Source: Mycobacterium gordonae
Lineage (GTDB): Bacteria > Actinomycetota > Actinomycetes > Mycobacteriales > Mycobacteriaceae
Length of the DNA stretch: 64,000 nt
Assembly (NCBI RefSeq): GCF_017086405.1
Contig: NZ_CP070973.1
Location: 1,798,001 to 1,862,000 of the forward strand
Direction: 5' to 3'
The notes under the pieces: model-generated
What the model saw: the letters and a program-made list of their open reading frames with translations, nothing else
The model's database searches: none
What the model was told of the DNA's origin: nothing
Translations under genes and position numbers: made by a program
In this document: positions 9,142-18,968 of the stretch, in pieces
Position numbering within the stretch: position 1 is the stretch's first letter
How the letters are laid out: each line of letters starts with the position of its first letter

Positions 9142-10320
9142 GTGACGCCATCGTTGCCGCCGCTAGTGGAACCCGCCGCCACGCTCAGCCGTGCGGAGGT
9201 GGCTCGCTACAGTCGCCACCTGATCATTCCGGACCTGGGGATGGATGGGCAGAAGCGGCTGAAGAACGCCCGCGTGCTGGTGATCGGCGCCGGGGGACTC
9301 GGATCGCCGACGTTGCTGTATCTGGCGGCGGCCGGAGTCGGCACCATCGGGATCGTCGACTTCGATGTGGTCGACGAGTCCAACCTGCAGCGGCAGATCA
9401 TTCACGGCACTGCGGACGTCGGACGGTCCAAGGCGCAGTCGGCGCGCGACTCGATCATGGCGATCAATCCCCTGATCGAGGTGCGACTGCACGAGTTCCG
9501 CCTCGAGGCGGACAACGCTGTCGACCTGTTCGGCCGGTACGACCTGATCCTGGATGGAACCGACAACTTCGCCACCCGGTATCTGGTCAACGACGCCGCG
9601 GTCCTGGCCGGCAAGCCGTACGTGTGGGGTTCGATATACCGCTTCGAGGGCCAGGCCTCCGTGTTCTGGGAGGACGCGCCGAATGGGCTGGGCCTGAACT
9701 ACCGGGATCTGTACCCGGAGCCGCCGCCGCCGGGCATGGTGCCGTCGTGCGCCGAGGGCGGTGTGCTGGGCATCATCTGCGCCTCGATTGCCTCAGTCAT
9801 GGGAACCGAGGCGATCAAGCTGATCACCGGCATCGGCGAGACTCTGCTGGGCCGGTTGATGGTCTACGACGCACTGGAAATGAGCTACCGCACCATCCGG
9901 ATCCGCAAAGACCCCTCGACGCCGAAGATCACGGAGCTGATCGACTACGAGCAGTTCTGTGGCGCGCTGTCCGAGGACGCCGCAACGGCGGCCAGCGGAT
10001 CGACCATCACACCGCTGGAACTGCGCGCGATGTTGGACGCCGGCAAGAAGCTGGCCCTGATCGACGTTCGCGAGCAGGTGGAGTGGGACATCGTGCACAT
10101 CGACGGGGCCCAACTGGTGCCGAAGGGCATGATCACCTCCGGCGAGGGCCTGGCGCGGTTGCCACAAGACCGGCCCACGGTGCTGTACTGCAAGAGCGGG
10201 GTGCGGTCGGCGGAGGCGCTGGCCGCGGTGAAACAGGCCGGATTCTCCGACGCCGTGCATCTGCAGGGCGGGATCGTGGCGTGGGCCAGGCAGATCGAGC
10301 CCGACATGGTCGTGTACTAG
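9142..10320 (+). CDS. moeZ: Adenylyltransferase/sulfurtransferase MoeZ
   Basis: 392-residue cytoplasmic two-domain enzyme. The N-terminal ThiF/MoeB (E1-like) domain has the nucleotide-binding VIGAGGLGSP at about residue 50 and activates the C-terminal glycine of small sulfur-carrier proteins. The C-terminal rhodanese domain from about residue 285 has the active-site loop CKSGVRS with Cys350. In mycobacteria MoeZ (Rv3206c) sulfurylates CysO for cysteine synthesis and serves molybdopterin sulfur carriers. The start is a GTG at 9142; the length equals that of the M. tuberculosis protein. Confidence 0.94.
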   Translation: MTPSLPPLVEPAATLSRAEVARYSRHLIIPDLGMDGQKRLKNARVLVIGAGGLGSPTLLYLAAAGVGTIGIVDFDVVDESNLQRQIIHGTADVGRSKAQSARDSIMAINPLIEVRLHEFRLEADNAVDLFGRYDLILDGTDNFATRYLVNDAAVLAGKPYVWGSIYRFEGQASVFWEDAPNGLGLNYRDLYPEPPPPGMVPSCAEGGVLGIICASIASVMGTEAIKLITGIGETLLGRLMVYDALEMSYRTIRIRKDPSTPKITELIDYEQFCGALSEDAATAASGSTITPLELRAMLDAGKKLALIDVREQVEWDIVHIDGAQLVPKGMITSGEGLARLPQDRPTVLYCKSGVRSAEALAAVKQAGFSDAVHLQGGIVAWARQIEPDMVVY

Positions 10321-10368
10321 AACCTCGCGCCGACCGACACGCTCGGCCTTTGTGGAGATCGCCGCGCC

Positions 10369-10592
10369 CGCCCGCTGGGTTGGACTGTGGGGCTCCTCAG
10401 CGTGTGCATTCCGGCGCGCATCGTCGCCCGCTGGGTTGGACTGTGGGGCTCCTCAGCGTGTGCATTCCGGCGCGCATCGTCGCCCGCTGGGTTGGATTGT
10501 GGGGCTCCTCAGCGTGTGCATTCCGGCGCGCATCGTCGCCCGCTGGGTTGGATTGTGGGGCTCCTCAGCGTGTGCATTCCGGCGCGCATCGT
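10369..10592. repeat. Tandem repeat: four copies of a 56-bp unit
   Basis: Units begin at 10369, 10425, 10481 and 10537, each opening CGCCCGCTGGGTTGGA. Copies 1-2 and 3-4 differ at one position (GGACTGT versus GGATTGT), so pairs appear to have duplicated. A partial fifth copy (CGCCCG) abuts the region before the next gene. There are no unique spacers, so it is not CRISPR. It resembles a mycobacterial interspersed or VNTR-type locus. Confidence 0.93.
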
Positions 10593-10613
10593 CGCCCGAC
10601 TAGGCTGACCGCT

Positions 10614-11468
10614 GTGACAGTCGAGCCGCCGCCCGAACATGTGCTGGCGGCTTTCGGTTTGACCGGAGTCCAGCCCGCGGCCCTGGGTCCCGCCTGGGAG
10701 GGCGGCTGGCGATGCGGCGAAGTGGTCTTGTCGATGGTCGCCGACAACGCACGCGCCACGTGGTCGGCCCGGGTGCGGGAGACGTTGTTCGTCGACGGTG
10801 TGCGGCTGGCCCGGCCGGTCCGTTCCACCGACGGCCGCTACGTAGTGTCGGGCTGGCGGGCAGACACGTTCGTCGCCGGCGCCCCGGAGGCCCGCCACGA
10901 CGAAGTCGTCTCGGCTGCGGTTCGGCTGCATGAGGCCACCGGCAAGCTGGAGCGCCCCCGATTCCTCACCCAGGGGCCCACCGCACCGTGGGCCGACGTC
11001 GACGTCTTCATCGCCGCCGACCGCGCCGCCTGGGAGGAACGGCCGATGCAGTCGGTGCCTCCCGATGCCCGCACCGCACCGCCGTCCGCGGACGCGCAAC
11101 GATCCGTTGAATTGATCAATCAGCTTGCGACACTGCGCAAGCCGACCCGCAGCCCAAACCAATTGGTGCACGGAGACCTCTACGGCACCGTGCTTTTCGC
11201 CGGCACCGCACCCCCCGGTATCACGGACATCACCCCGTACTGGCGGCCTGCGTCGTGGGCGGCCGGTGTGGTGGTCGTCGATGCCCTGTCCTGGGGCGAG
11301 GCCGACGACGGCCTCATCGAACGATGGAGCGCATTGCCGGAGTGGTCGCAGATGTTGTTGCGTGCGTTGATGTTCCGCCTAGCGGTACACGCGCTGCACC
11401 CGCGGTCCACCGCTGAGGCGTTTCCGGGTCTGGCCCGCACCGCGGCCATGGTGCGGATGATTCTCTAG
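10614..11468 (+). CDS. TIGR02569 family protein (Rv3205c-like)
   Basis: 284 residues. The layout resembles the aminoglycoside phosphotransferase/kinase-like fold: an N-terminal lobe (VQPAALGPAWEGGWRCG), then LVHGDLYGTVLF at about residue 185 as a catalytic-loop-like HGD motif and ITDITPYWRPASWAAGVVVVDAL as the following segment. Annotated in mycobacteria only as TIGR02569, with unknown substrate. The GTG at 10614 is the first start after the tandem repeat, although the frame is open back through the repeat. The end overlaps the convergent alkyltransferase-like gene on CTAG. Confidence 0.8.
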   Translation: MTVEPPPEHVLAAFGLTGVQPAALGPAWEGGWRCGEVVLSMVADNARATWSARVRETLFVDGVRLARPVRSTDGRYVVSGWRADTFVAGAPEARHDEVVSAAVRLHEATGKLERPRFLTQGPTAPWADVDVFIAADRAAWEERPMQSVPPDARTAPPSADAQRSVELINQLATLRKPTRSPNQLVHGDLYGTVLFAGTAPPGITDITPYWRPASWAAGVVVVDALSWGEADDGLIERWSALPEWSQMLLRALMFRLAVHALHPRSTAEAFPGLARTAAMVRMIL

Positions 11469-11767
11469 TTCCCGAATTCGTGGCGTACCTCGCTCAGCGC
11501 GATCCGCCCGTCTACCGAGAACACCCCCTCCGCGCGCAGCAGCTCCAGCTGTCGGGTGGTCAGATGCGCGGCGGGCCGACCCGACGCGGTGATCACCCGG
11601 TGCCAAGGCAGATCCGCGGAGTCGGTGCGCATGATCCAGCCGACGATGCGCGGGCTGGAAAGCCCTGCCGCAGAAGCGATGTCACCGTAGGTCGACACTC
11701 TGCCGACCGGGATGGCCGCGACCAGCGAACGCACCCGCTCAATCTGCTCGTCGGTCACCGCTGCCAT
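11465..11767 (-). CDS. Alkyltransferase-like (MGMT-family) DNA-binding protein
   Basis: 100 residues matching the DNA-binding domain of O6-alkylguanine-DNA alkyltransferases, including a helix-turn-helix and arginine-finger region (GDIASAAGLSSPRIVGWIM). The active-site motif reads PWHRV (residues 54-58) instead of PCHRV, so the methyl-accepting cysteine is replaced by Trp55. That substitution defines ATL proteins, which bind alkylated bases and flag them for nucleotide excision repair rather than repairing them directly. Two bases downstream of lipV on the same strand, so probably co-transcribed. Corresponds to Rv3204. Confidence 0.88.
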   Translation of the reverse strand: MAAVTDEQIERVRSLVAAIPVGRVSTYGDIASAAGLSSPRIVGWIMRTDSADLPWHRVITASGRPAAHLTTRQLELLRAEGVFSVDGRIALSEVRHEFGN

Positions 11768-11769
11768 GG

Positions 11770-12549
11770 TTACCGCGCGGCCAGCCGCTTACGCACCAGT
11801 GCGGCAACGTCATCGGGCTTGGCGTGCGGCACCATGTGGTCGCATTCGTAATCCAGCAGCTCGAAGTCTTCTCCCAGCCGCTCGCGCAATCCGGCGATCA
11901 GCCCGTCGCTGACATACGGCGGCGACGTCCACATCGCACGAACCAGCGTCGTCGGCACTCCGGCCGGCGGCAGCACGACGTCGCGCGCCAACTCGCTCCA
12001 GTAGGACATCATGGCGGGCAGGCTGATCCGCCAGCCGTACCGCCCGTTGGGCAGCTGCACCAGGTGTTCGTCGACATCGGCGTCGAGCACGGCCGGATCC
12101 ACGTCAGCCCACACTCCGCTGCCCTTCTCCTGGCGCGCCTCAGCCCGCTCGGCGTAGTCGGGGGAGGCGAACATGGCCTCGGCGATCTCGGCCATCCATT
12201 GCCCGTCCAAACCGGTCGCGGGATCCAGCAGCAGCAATGACGACACCAGGTCGGGTCTGGCCGCCGCCAGGTGCATCGCCACCGCTGAGCCGAACGAATG
12301 CCCCACCACCAGGGCCGGAGCATCGGCCTGGGCATCGAGCAGCGCGGCGAGAGCGGCGACGTTGGCCTCGATGGTCCATGGCGCGGCCCACGACGAGCGG
12401 GCATGCCCGAGCAGATCGGGTGCGGCCACCGCGATTTCGGGCACATAGTCCGCCAAGTGCTGCCAGCGCCGCCCATGACCGGTCAAGCCGTGCAACGCCA
12501 ACATCTGGATGGAGCCGGACGGGCCGAAGCGGTGCACATGAAGGGTCAC
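11770..12549 (-). CDS. lipV: Alpha/beta hydrolase, LipV-like esterase/lipase
   Basis: 259 residues. The oxyanion region LALHGLTGHGRRW lies near the N-terminus and the nucleophile elbow GHSFG places the catalytic serine at 85. A late CDHMVPH supplies the likely histidine and VRAMWTSPP precedes it near the acid position. Cytoplasmic, with no signal peptide. The M. tuberculosis homologue Rv3203 is classed as a lipase/esterase; the physiological substrate is not evident. Divergent from adnA with 59 bp between them. Confidence 0.87.
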   Translation of the reverse strand: MTLHVHRFGPSGSIQMLALHGLTGHGRRWQHLADYVPEIAVAAPDLLGHARSSWAAPWTIEANVAALAALLDAQADAPALVVGHSFGSAVAMHLAAARPDLVSSLLLLDPATGLDGQWMAEIAEAMFASPDYAERAEARQEKGSGVWADVDPAVLDADVDEHLVQLPNGRYGWRISLPAMMSYWSELARDVVLPPAGVPTTLVRAMWTSPPYVSDGLIAGLRERLGEDFELLDYECDHMVPHAKPDDVAALVRKRLAAR

Positions 12550-12608
12550 GCTTCGATGATGCCAGTCGGTATCGGGCCTGCTCGCGGCAACTTGTCAGAG
12601 GCTGGTGA

Positions 12609-15600
12609 TTGCATGCGGTCATGCCGATGCAGTGGGATCCAGGGGCGCGCGAGGTTCTGCAGCGCCGGTTTCGCGGGCAGGTGCGCATCCTGGGCGGCCC
12701 CGGTACCGGCAAGAGCACCCTGCTGGTCGAGGCGGCGATCGCACATATCGCGGCGGGCGTTGCGCCGGAATCGGTTCTGCTGCTGAGCAGCTCGGGCCGG
12801 ATGGGGATGCGCGAACGGAGCGCGCTAACCAGGGTCCTGCTGGGATCGAGTCGGTCGGCGGCCGTGCGCGAACCGTTGGTGCGCACGCTGCACAGCTACG
12901 CCTACGCCGTGTTGCGCAGGGCCGCCGAGCGGGTCGGAGACCCTTCGCCACGGCTGCTCACCAGTGCCGAACAGGACGCCATCATCCGGGAACTGCTGGC
13001 CGGCGACGCCGAAGACGGTGACCGGTGGCCCGAGCACCTACTGCCGGCGCTACGCACCACCGGGTTCGCCAATGAATTGCGAAACCTGTTGGCGCGCTGC
13101 GCCGAGCGCGGCCTGGACCCCCAGCAACTCGAGCGCCTCGGCCGTCGCTGCGGCCGGCAGGAGTGGGCCGCGGCCGGGCAGTTCGCTCGACAGTATGAAC
13201 AGGTGATGCTGCTGCGGTCAGCGGTCGGCACGGCGGCGCCCCAGGCGACCGCGCCGGCACTGGCCGCCGCCGAACTGGTCGGCGCGGCGCTGGAGACCCT
13301 CGCGGTAGATCGCGAATTGCTGGCCGCCGAACGCGCCCGAGTCCGGTTGCTGCTGGTCGATGACGCCCAGCAGCTCGATCCGCAGGCGGCGCAACTGGTT
13401 CGGGTGCTGGCGGCAGGCGCCGATACCGCCCTGATCGCCGGCGACCCGAACCAGGCGGTCTTCGGCTTCCGGGGCGGCGGACCGGCCGGGCTGCTCGACG
13501 TTGACGGTCAGGCGGTGACGTTGACGAAGTCGCATCGCTGCGGGCCCGCCGTGGCCCGCGCCGTCAGTGCCATTGCCGAACGACTGCCCGCGACCACGGC
13601 CGGCCGACGCATTGAGGGCACCGGCAGCGACGAGGGAGCCGTCACGGCTCGGCTGGCCGCCTCTGCGCATGCGGAGACAGCGCTGATCGCCGACACCCTG
13701 CGACGCGCGCACCTCGTCGATGGGGTGCCCTGGTCGCAGATGGCGGTGATCGTGCGGTCGGTGCCGCGTGCCGGCGCCCGGTTGCCGCGCGCTCTCGCCG
13801 CCGCGGGCGTGCCGGTCGCGATCCCCGCGCTCGGCGGCTCGCTGTCCGAGGAGCCGGCGGCCCGAACGTTGCTTGCCGTTCTTTCCGCCGCGGCCGACGG
13901 ACTGGACGGCGACCGGGCCCTGGCGCTGCTGTCCGGGCCGATCGGCCGGGTGGACCCGGTCTCACTGCGGCAGCTGCGCAGGACGTTGCAGCGCGGCCGG
14001 TCGGACGCCTTTGCCGATCTGCTGGTGGAGACGCTCAACGGGGATGAGCCGCTGTCGGGGCCGCAGTCCGGCGCGGTGCGACGGGTGCGTGCGGTGCTGG
14101 CTGCCGCGGCCCGCTGTCACCGGGACGGCCAAGACCCGCGCTACACGCTATGGGCAGCCTGGCACCGCAGCGGCTTGCAGAAGCGCTGGCTGGCGGCTAT
14201 CGAGCGCGGCGGCCCGGCCGCCGCCCAGGCCACGCGGGACCTGGAAGTGGTGACCGCACTGTTCGACGTCACCGACGCCTACGTCTCACGCACCTCCGGG
14301 GCGTCCCTGCGCGGACTCGTCGAGCACGTCGAGGCGCTGCAGTTGCCGCCGGCCCGCCGTGATCCGGATGCGCAGACCGAGCAGGTCAAGGTGCTCAGCG
14401 CACACGCGGCGCTGGGCCAGGAATTCGACGTGGTGGTCATCGCCGGTCTGCAGGACGGATTGTGGCCGAACACGGTTCCGCGCGGCGGTGTCCTGGCCAC
14501 CCAGCGACTGCTCGACGAACTCGACGGTGTGGGCGGTGATGCCTCGGTGCGCGCCCCGTTGCTGGCCGAGGAGCGCCGGTTGCTGGTCGCCGCGATGGGG
14601 CGGGCCCGGCGCAAGTTGCTGGTGACGGCGATCGACAGCGACACCGGCGGCAGCTCGGGGGAGGCCGCGCTGCCCTCGCCGTTCTTCTTCGAAATCGCGC
14701 AGTTGGCCGATGAGGAAATCGTTGCGACACAGCCGGTTTACGCGCCGCGCGTGCTGTCTGCCGCGGCGGTGGTGGGCCGGTTGCGGTCGGTGGTGTGCGC
14801 ACCCGACGGCGCGGTCGAGGACGGCGTTCGTGCCTGTGCGGCAACGCAACTGGCCCGTTTGGCCGCAGCCGGCGTGCCGGGCGCTGATCCTCGCGTCTGG
14901 CACGGATTGGTCCCGGTCAGCACCAGCGCGCCGCTGTGCGGCGGCGATGATGTCGTCACGCTGACGCCGTCCACCCTGCAGACTCTCTCCGATTGCCCAC
15001 TGCGCTGGCTGGCCGAACGGCACGGCGGCGCCAACCCACGTGAGCTGCGCTCGGCGATCGGTTCGGTGGTGCACGCCCTGATCGCCGAAACCGGCAAGAC
15101 GGAATCCCAGCTGTTTGCCGATCTGGACCGGGTGTGGCAACACCTGCCCTTCGATGCCGAGTGGCATGCGGCCAACGAACTCGCCCGGCACCGCGCCATG
15201 CTTGCGGCGTTCGTCGAGTGGCGCGCGCAGACGCGCACCGAACTGACCGAGGTCGGCGTCGAAGTCGCCGTCGACGGAGTCCTGGAGACGCCGCGCCATG
15301 ACGGCGGACAGGTCCGCCTGCGTGGCCGGGTCGACCGGCTGGAACGCGACGCCGCCGGCCGCCTGGTGATCGTCGACGTCAAGACGGGAAAGAGTCCGGT
15401 CAGCAAGGATGACGCGCAGCAGCACGCCCAGTTGGCCATGTATCAGCTGGCCGTGGCCGAAGGCATGATCGCCGCCTGCCAAACCGGACCCGACGAGCCT
15501 GGCGGCGCCCGGCTGGTGTATCCCGGCAAGACCGGGGTGGCCGGCGCCACCCAACGCGAGCAGGATCCGCTCACCCCGGCGGCCCGCGAGCACTGGGGCG

Positions 15601-15722
15601 AGTTGGTCCGGCAAGCCGCCGAGGCGACGGCCGGCCCGCAGTTCGTCGCCCGGCGCAACGACGGCTGTTCGCACTGTCCGCTGCGGCCGTCCTGCCCCGC
15701 CTACGACGGGTCCGCGACGTGA
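12609..15722 (+). CDS. adnA: AdnA subunit of AdnAB helicase-nuclease
   Basis: 1037-residue UvrD-like motor fused to a RecB-type nuclease; with AdnB it resects double-strand breaks in mycobacteria. Walker A GGPGTGKST lies at residues 29-37, LLVDDAQQLDP is the Walker B region, and VIVDVKTGKS near residue 920 is the nuclease D-x-K motif. A cysteine at SDCPLRW and three in CSHCPLRPSC at the C-terminus fit the iron-sulfur cluster of this nuclease fold. The TTG at 12609 follows a GAGG box; ATGs at 12621 and 12627 are alternatives. The stop overlaps adnB. Confidence 0.92.
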   Translation: MHAVMPMQWDPGAREVLQRRFRGQVRILGGPGTGKSTLLVEAAIAHIAAGVAPESVLLLSSSGRMGMRERSALTRVLLGSSRSAAVREPLVRTLHSYAYAVLRRAAERVGDPSPRLLTSAEQDAIIRELLAGDAEDGDRWPEHLLPALRTTGFANELRNLLARCAERGLDPQQLERLGRRCGRQEWAAAGQFARQYEQVMLLRSAVGTAAPQATAPALAAAELVGAALETLAVDRELLAAERARVRLLLVDDAQQLDPQAAQLVRVLAAGADTALIAGDPNQAVFGFRGGGPAGLLDVDGQAVTLTKSHRCGPAVARAVSAIAERLPATTAGRRIEGTGSDEGAVTARLAASAHAETALIADTLRRAHLVDGVPWSQMAVIVRSVPRAGARLPRALAAAGVPVAIPALGGSLSEEPAARTLLAVLSAAADGLDGDRALALLSGPIGRVDPVSLRQLRRTLQRGRSDAFADLLVETLNGDEPLSGPQSGAVRRVRAVLAAAARCHRDGQDPRYTLWAAWHRSGLQKRWLAAIERGGPAAAQATRDLEVVTALFDVTDAYVSRTSGASLRGLVEHVEALQLPPARRDPDAQTEQVKVLSAHAALGQEFDVVVIAGLQDGLWPNTVPRGGVLATQRLLDELDGVGGDASVRAPLLAEERRLLVAAMGRARRKLLVTAIDSDTGGSSGEAALPSPFFFEIAQLADEEIVATQPVYAPRVLSAAAVVGRLRSVVCAPDGAVEDGVRACAATQLARLAAAGVPGADPRVWHGLVPVSTSAPLCGGDDVVTLTPSTLQTLSDCPLRWLAERHGGANPRELRSAIGSVVHALIAETGKTESQLFADLDRVWQHLPFDAEWHAANELARHRAMLAAFVEWRAQTRTELTEVGVEVAVDGVLETPRHDGGQVRLRGRVDRLERDAAGRLVIVDVKTGKSPVSKDDAQQHAQLAMYQLAVAEGMIAACQTGPDEPGGARLVYPGKTGVAGATQREQDPLTPAAREHWGELVRQAAEATAGPQFVARRNDGCSHCPLRPSCPAYDGSAT

Positions 15723-18700
15723 GCCCGCGCTACAGTCCCACTGAATTGGCCAGTGCGCTGGGCGTTTTCCCGCCCACCGAAGAACAGGCGGCGGTCATTG
15801 CCGCGCCGCCGGGTCCGCTGGTCGTCATTGCGGGAGCCGGGGCCGGCAAGACCGAGACGATGGCAGCGCGGGTGGTGTGGCTGGTCGCCAACGGCTACGC
15901 CGAACCCGCTCAGGTGCTCGGCTTGACCTTTACCCGTAAGGCGGCCGGGCAGCTGTTGCGCCGGGTGCGGCAGCGGCTGGCGCGGCTCTCCGGCGTGGGT
16001 GTCGGGCCCGGCGACGGCGCGCCGACAGTCAGCACCTACCACGCTTTCGCCGGTACGCTCCTGCGCGAGTTCGGCCTGCTGCTGCCCGTGGAACCCGACA
16101 CCCGCCTGCTCACCGAGACCGAGCTGTGGCAGCTGGCATTCGACGTCGTCAACGGCTATCCGGGCCGACTGGAGACCGACAAGACACCGGCCGCAGTCAC
16201 CGCCCTGGTGCTACGGCTGTGGGGTCAGCTCGCCGAGCACCTCGTGAGCACCGACCAACTGCGTGACACGCATCTCGAGTTGGAGAGACTGGTGCACACC
16301 CTGCCGCCCGGACCGCGGCAGGGTGATCGAGGTCCCAACCAAGCGCTGCTGCGCGTGCTGGCCACCCAGACTCAACGCGCCGAATTGGTGCCGCTGTTGG
16401 ATGCGCTGGCCGAACGCATGCGCGCCGCCAAGGTCATGGACTTCGGCATGCAGATGGCCTCGGCGGCCCAGCTGGCGGCCAGGTTTCCGCAGGTGGGACA
16501 GGATCTGCGCAGCCGCTACCGGGTAGTGCTGCTCGATGAATACCAGGACACCGGGCACTCGCAGCGCATTGCCTTGTCATCGCTGTTCGGTAGAGGTGTG
16601 GACGACGAACTAGCGTTGACGGCGGTCGGTGACCCCATCCAGTCGATCTACGGCTGGCGTGGCGCATCGGCCACCAACCTGCCGCGGTTCACCACCGACT
16701 TCCCGCTGTCCGACGGTTCCCCGGCGCCGACCCTGGAATTGCGGACGAGCTGGCGCAACCCGCCGAGCACGTTGCATCTGGCCAACGCCATATCCGCCGA
16801 GGCGCGGCGGCGCTCGGTCGCCGTGCGCCCGCTGCGTCCGCGTCCGGACGCCCCGCCGGGCACGGTCCGCTGCGCGCTGCTGCCCGACGTGGCCGCCGAG
16901 CGTGAGTGGATCGCGGACCACCTACAGCAGCACTATCGCCAGGCCCGCGACGAGGGGACCCCGCCGCCCACGGCCGCGGTCCTGGTGCGCCGCAACGCCG
17001 ACGCCGCCCCCATCGCCGATGTGTTGCGGGCCCGCGGAATTCCGGTGGAAGTCGTCGGTTTGGCGGGTCTGTTGTCGGTTCCCGAGGTCGCCGATGTGGT
17101 GGCCATGTTGCGCCTGGCCGCCGACCCGACGGCCGGTGCCGCCGCGATGCGGGTACTCAGCGGCGCGCGCTGGCGCCTCGGCGGCCGCGATATCGCCGCG
17201 CTGTGGCAACGCGCTCAGGATCTGTACGGTGCGCCCCGGGTGACGCTCTGCGCCGAGTCGATCGCGAAAGCGGCCGGGCCCGACGCCGACGCCGCCTGCC
17301 TGGCTGACGCCATCGCCGACCCCGGGCCGGCCGGCGCCTATTCGGCAGCCGGATACCAGCGGATCGCGGCGCTGGCCGCCGAACTGACTTCGTTGCGCGG
17401 ACATCTGGGTTACTCCCTGCCCGACCTGGTCGCCGAGGTGCGCCGGGTTCTGGGAGTCGACTGCGAGGTCCGCGCCACCGCCACCGGGCAATGGTCCGGC
17501 GCCGAGCACCTCGACGCCTTCGCCGACGAGGTCCTCGGCTATGCAGAGCGCGCCGGCGGATCGGCCAAGGCATCGGTGGCCGGCCTGCTCGCCTATCTGG
17601 ACGCCGCCGCGGAGGTGGAGAACGGTCTGACACCCGCGCAGCCGATCGTCGCACGCGACCGCGTTCAGATCCTCACGGTGCACGCCGCCAAGGGCCTGGA
17701 ATGGCAGGTGGTGACGGTGGCACACCTGTCGGGGGGGACGTTTCCCTCCAACGCTTCGCGCAGCAGTTGGCTCACCGATGCCGGCGAGCTGCCGCCGCTG
17801 CTGCGCGGTGATCGGGCCGCGGTCGGCGCGCTCGGCATCCCGGTCCTGGACACAACGGCCGTCACAAACCGAAAGCAGTTGTCGGACAAGATTTCCGAGC
17901 ACCGGTCCCAGCTCGATCAGCGACGCGTGGACGAGGAACGCCGGCTGCTCTACGTGGCTGTCACCCGGGCCGAGGACACCCTGCTGGTATCCGGTCACCA
18001 TTGGGGCGCCACCGGCATCAAGCCACGCGGACCATCGGAATTCCTGTGCGAACTCCGGGACATCATCGAAGAATCCGAGCCATCCGGCCAACCCTGCGGC
18101 ATCGTCGAGCAGTGGACCCCGCCGCCGCCCGAGGGTGAACGAAACCCGTTGCAGGACAATGTTGTCGAAGCGATCTGGCCCGTCGACCCACTGTCGCGGC
18201 GGCGTGCCGACGTCGAGCGCGGCGCCATGCTGGTCACCAAGGCCGAGTTAGCCGACCCGGACTCGGGTGCCGATGTAGAAGGGTGGGCCGCCGACGTCGA
18301 CGCGTTGCTGGCCGAGCGCGCTCGGGCGGTCCAGCCGCTGGAACGCGCCCTGCCGAGCCAGCTCTCGGTCAGCGGCCTGGTGGACTTGGCGCGTGACCCC
18401 GACGCGGCGGCGCAGCGGCTGATCCATCGACTTCCCACCCGCCCGGATCCACATGCTTTGCTGGGTAACGCGTTTCACGCTTGGGTGCAGCAGTTCTACG
18501 GTGCCGAGTTGCTGTTCGACCTGGGCGATCTGCCCGGTGCGGCGGACGCCGATGTGGGCGAGCCGCAGGAGCTGGCCGCGCTGCAGCAGGCGTTCACCGC
18601 TTCGCCGTGGGCGGCCCGCACCCCGATCGCGGTCGAGGTGGCGTTCGAGATGCCGATCGGTGACGCCGTGGTGCGCGGGCGCATCGACGCGGTATTCGCC

Positions 18701-18958
18701 GACGCGGACGGCGGCGTCACCGTCGTGGACTGGAAGACCGGTGAGCCGCCGCGCGGCCTGGAAGCCAGGCGTCACGCCGCCGTGCAACTGGCGGTGTACC
18801 GGTTGGCCTGGTCCGCCCTGCAGGGTTGCCCGGAATCGTCGGTGCGCACCGCCTTCTACTACGTGCGCAGCGGGACGACCGTCGTGCCCGATGAGCTCGC
18901 TGATGCCGACGAGCTGAGCATGCTGCTGGCCGACTCCGGTCGCCCCACCATCGCCTGA
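15719..18958 (+). CDS. adnB: AdnB subunit of AdnAB helicase-nuclease
   Basis: 1079 residues. Walker A GAGAGKTET lies at residues 39-47, VVLLDEYQDTGHSQ is the helicase Walker [13 protein letters not shown] is motif V-like, and VTVVDWKTGEPP near residue 1000 is the nuclease motif. As the second motor-nuclease subunit it translocates on single-stranded DNA during end resection. The GTG start overlaps the adnA stop by four bases, so equimolar translation is expected. The length is close to that of the M. tuberculosis protein (Rv3201c). Confidence 0.93.
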   Translation: MSPRYSPTELASALGVFPPTEEQAAVIAAPPGPLVVIAGAGAGKTETMAARVVWLVANGYAEPAQVLGLTFTRKAAGQLLRRVRQRLARLSGVGVGPGDGAPTVSTYHAFAGTLLREFGLLLPVEPDTRLLTETELWQLAFDVVNGYPGRLETDKTPAAVTALVLRLWGQLAEHLVSTDQLRDTHLELERLVHTLPPGPRQGDRGPNQALLRVLATQTQRAELVPLLDALAERMRAAKVMDFGMQMASAAQLAARFPQVGQDLRSRYRVVLLDEYQDTGHSQRIALSSLFGRGVDDELALTAVGDPIQSIYGWRGASATNLPRFTTDFPLSDGSPAPTLELRTSWRNPPSTLHLANAISAEARRRSVAVRPLRPRPDAPPGTVRCALLPDVAAEREWIADHLQQHYRQARDEGTPPPTAAVLVRRNADAAPIADVLRARGIPVEVVGLAGLLSVPEVADVVAMLRLAADPTAGAAAMRVLSGARWRLGGRDIAALWQRAQDLYGAPRVTLCAESIAKAAGPDADAACLADAIADPGPAGAYSAAGYQRIAALAAELTSLRGHLGYSLPDLVAEVRRVLGVDCEVRATATGQWSGAEHLDAFADEVLGYAERAGGSAKASVAGLLAYLDAAAEVENGLTPAQPIVARDRVQILTVHAAKGLEWQVVTVAHLSGGTFPSNASRSSWLTDAGELPPLLRGDRAAVGALGIPVLDTTAVTNRKQLSDKISEHRSQLDQRRVDEERRLLYVAVTRAEDTLLVSGHHWGATGIKPRGPSEFLCELRDIIEESEPSGQPCGIVEQWTPPPPEGERNPLQDNVVEAIWPVDPLSRRRADVERGAMLVTKAELADPDSGADVEGWAADVDALLAERARAVQPLERALPSQLSVSGLVDLARDPDAAAQRLIHRLPTRPDPHALLGNAFHAWVQQFYGAELLFDLGDLPGAADADVGEPQELAALQQAFTASPWAARTPIAVEVAFEMPIGDAVVRGRIDAVFADADGGVTVVDWKTGEPPRGLEARRHAAVQLAVYRLAWSALQGCPESSVRTAFYYVRSGTTVVPDELADADELSMLLADSGRPTIA

Positions 18959-18968
18959 TCGTGGTTAC

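Noticed and set aside
10369..10592. CRISPR array
   Set aside because: The repeated 56-bp units are contiguous, without variable spacers, and no cas genes are present.
9624..11468. Long plus-strand open frame through the tandem repeat into the TIGR02569 gene
   Set aside because: The first part is another frame of moeZ and the repeat is 56 bp, not a multiple of three; the gene begins at GTG 10614.
14286..15674. 462-codon minus-strand frame inside adnA
   Set aside because: Shadow of adnA; composition typical of antisense high-GC frames.
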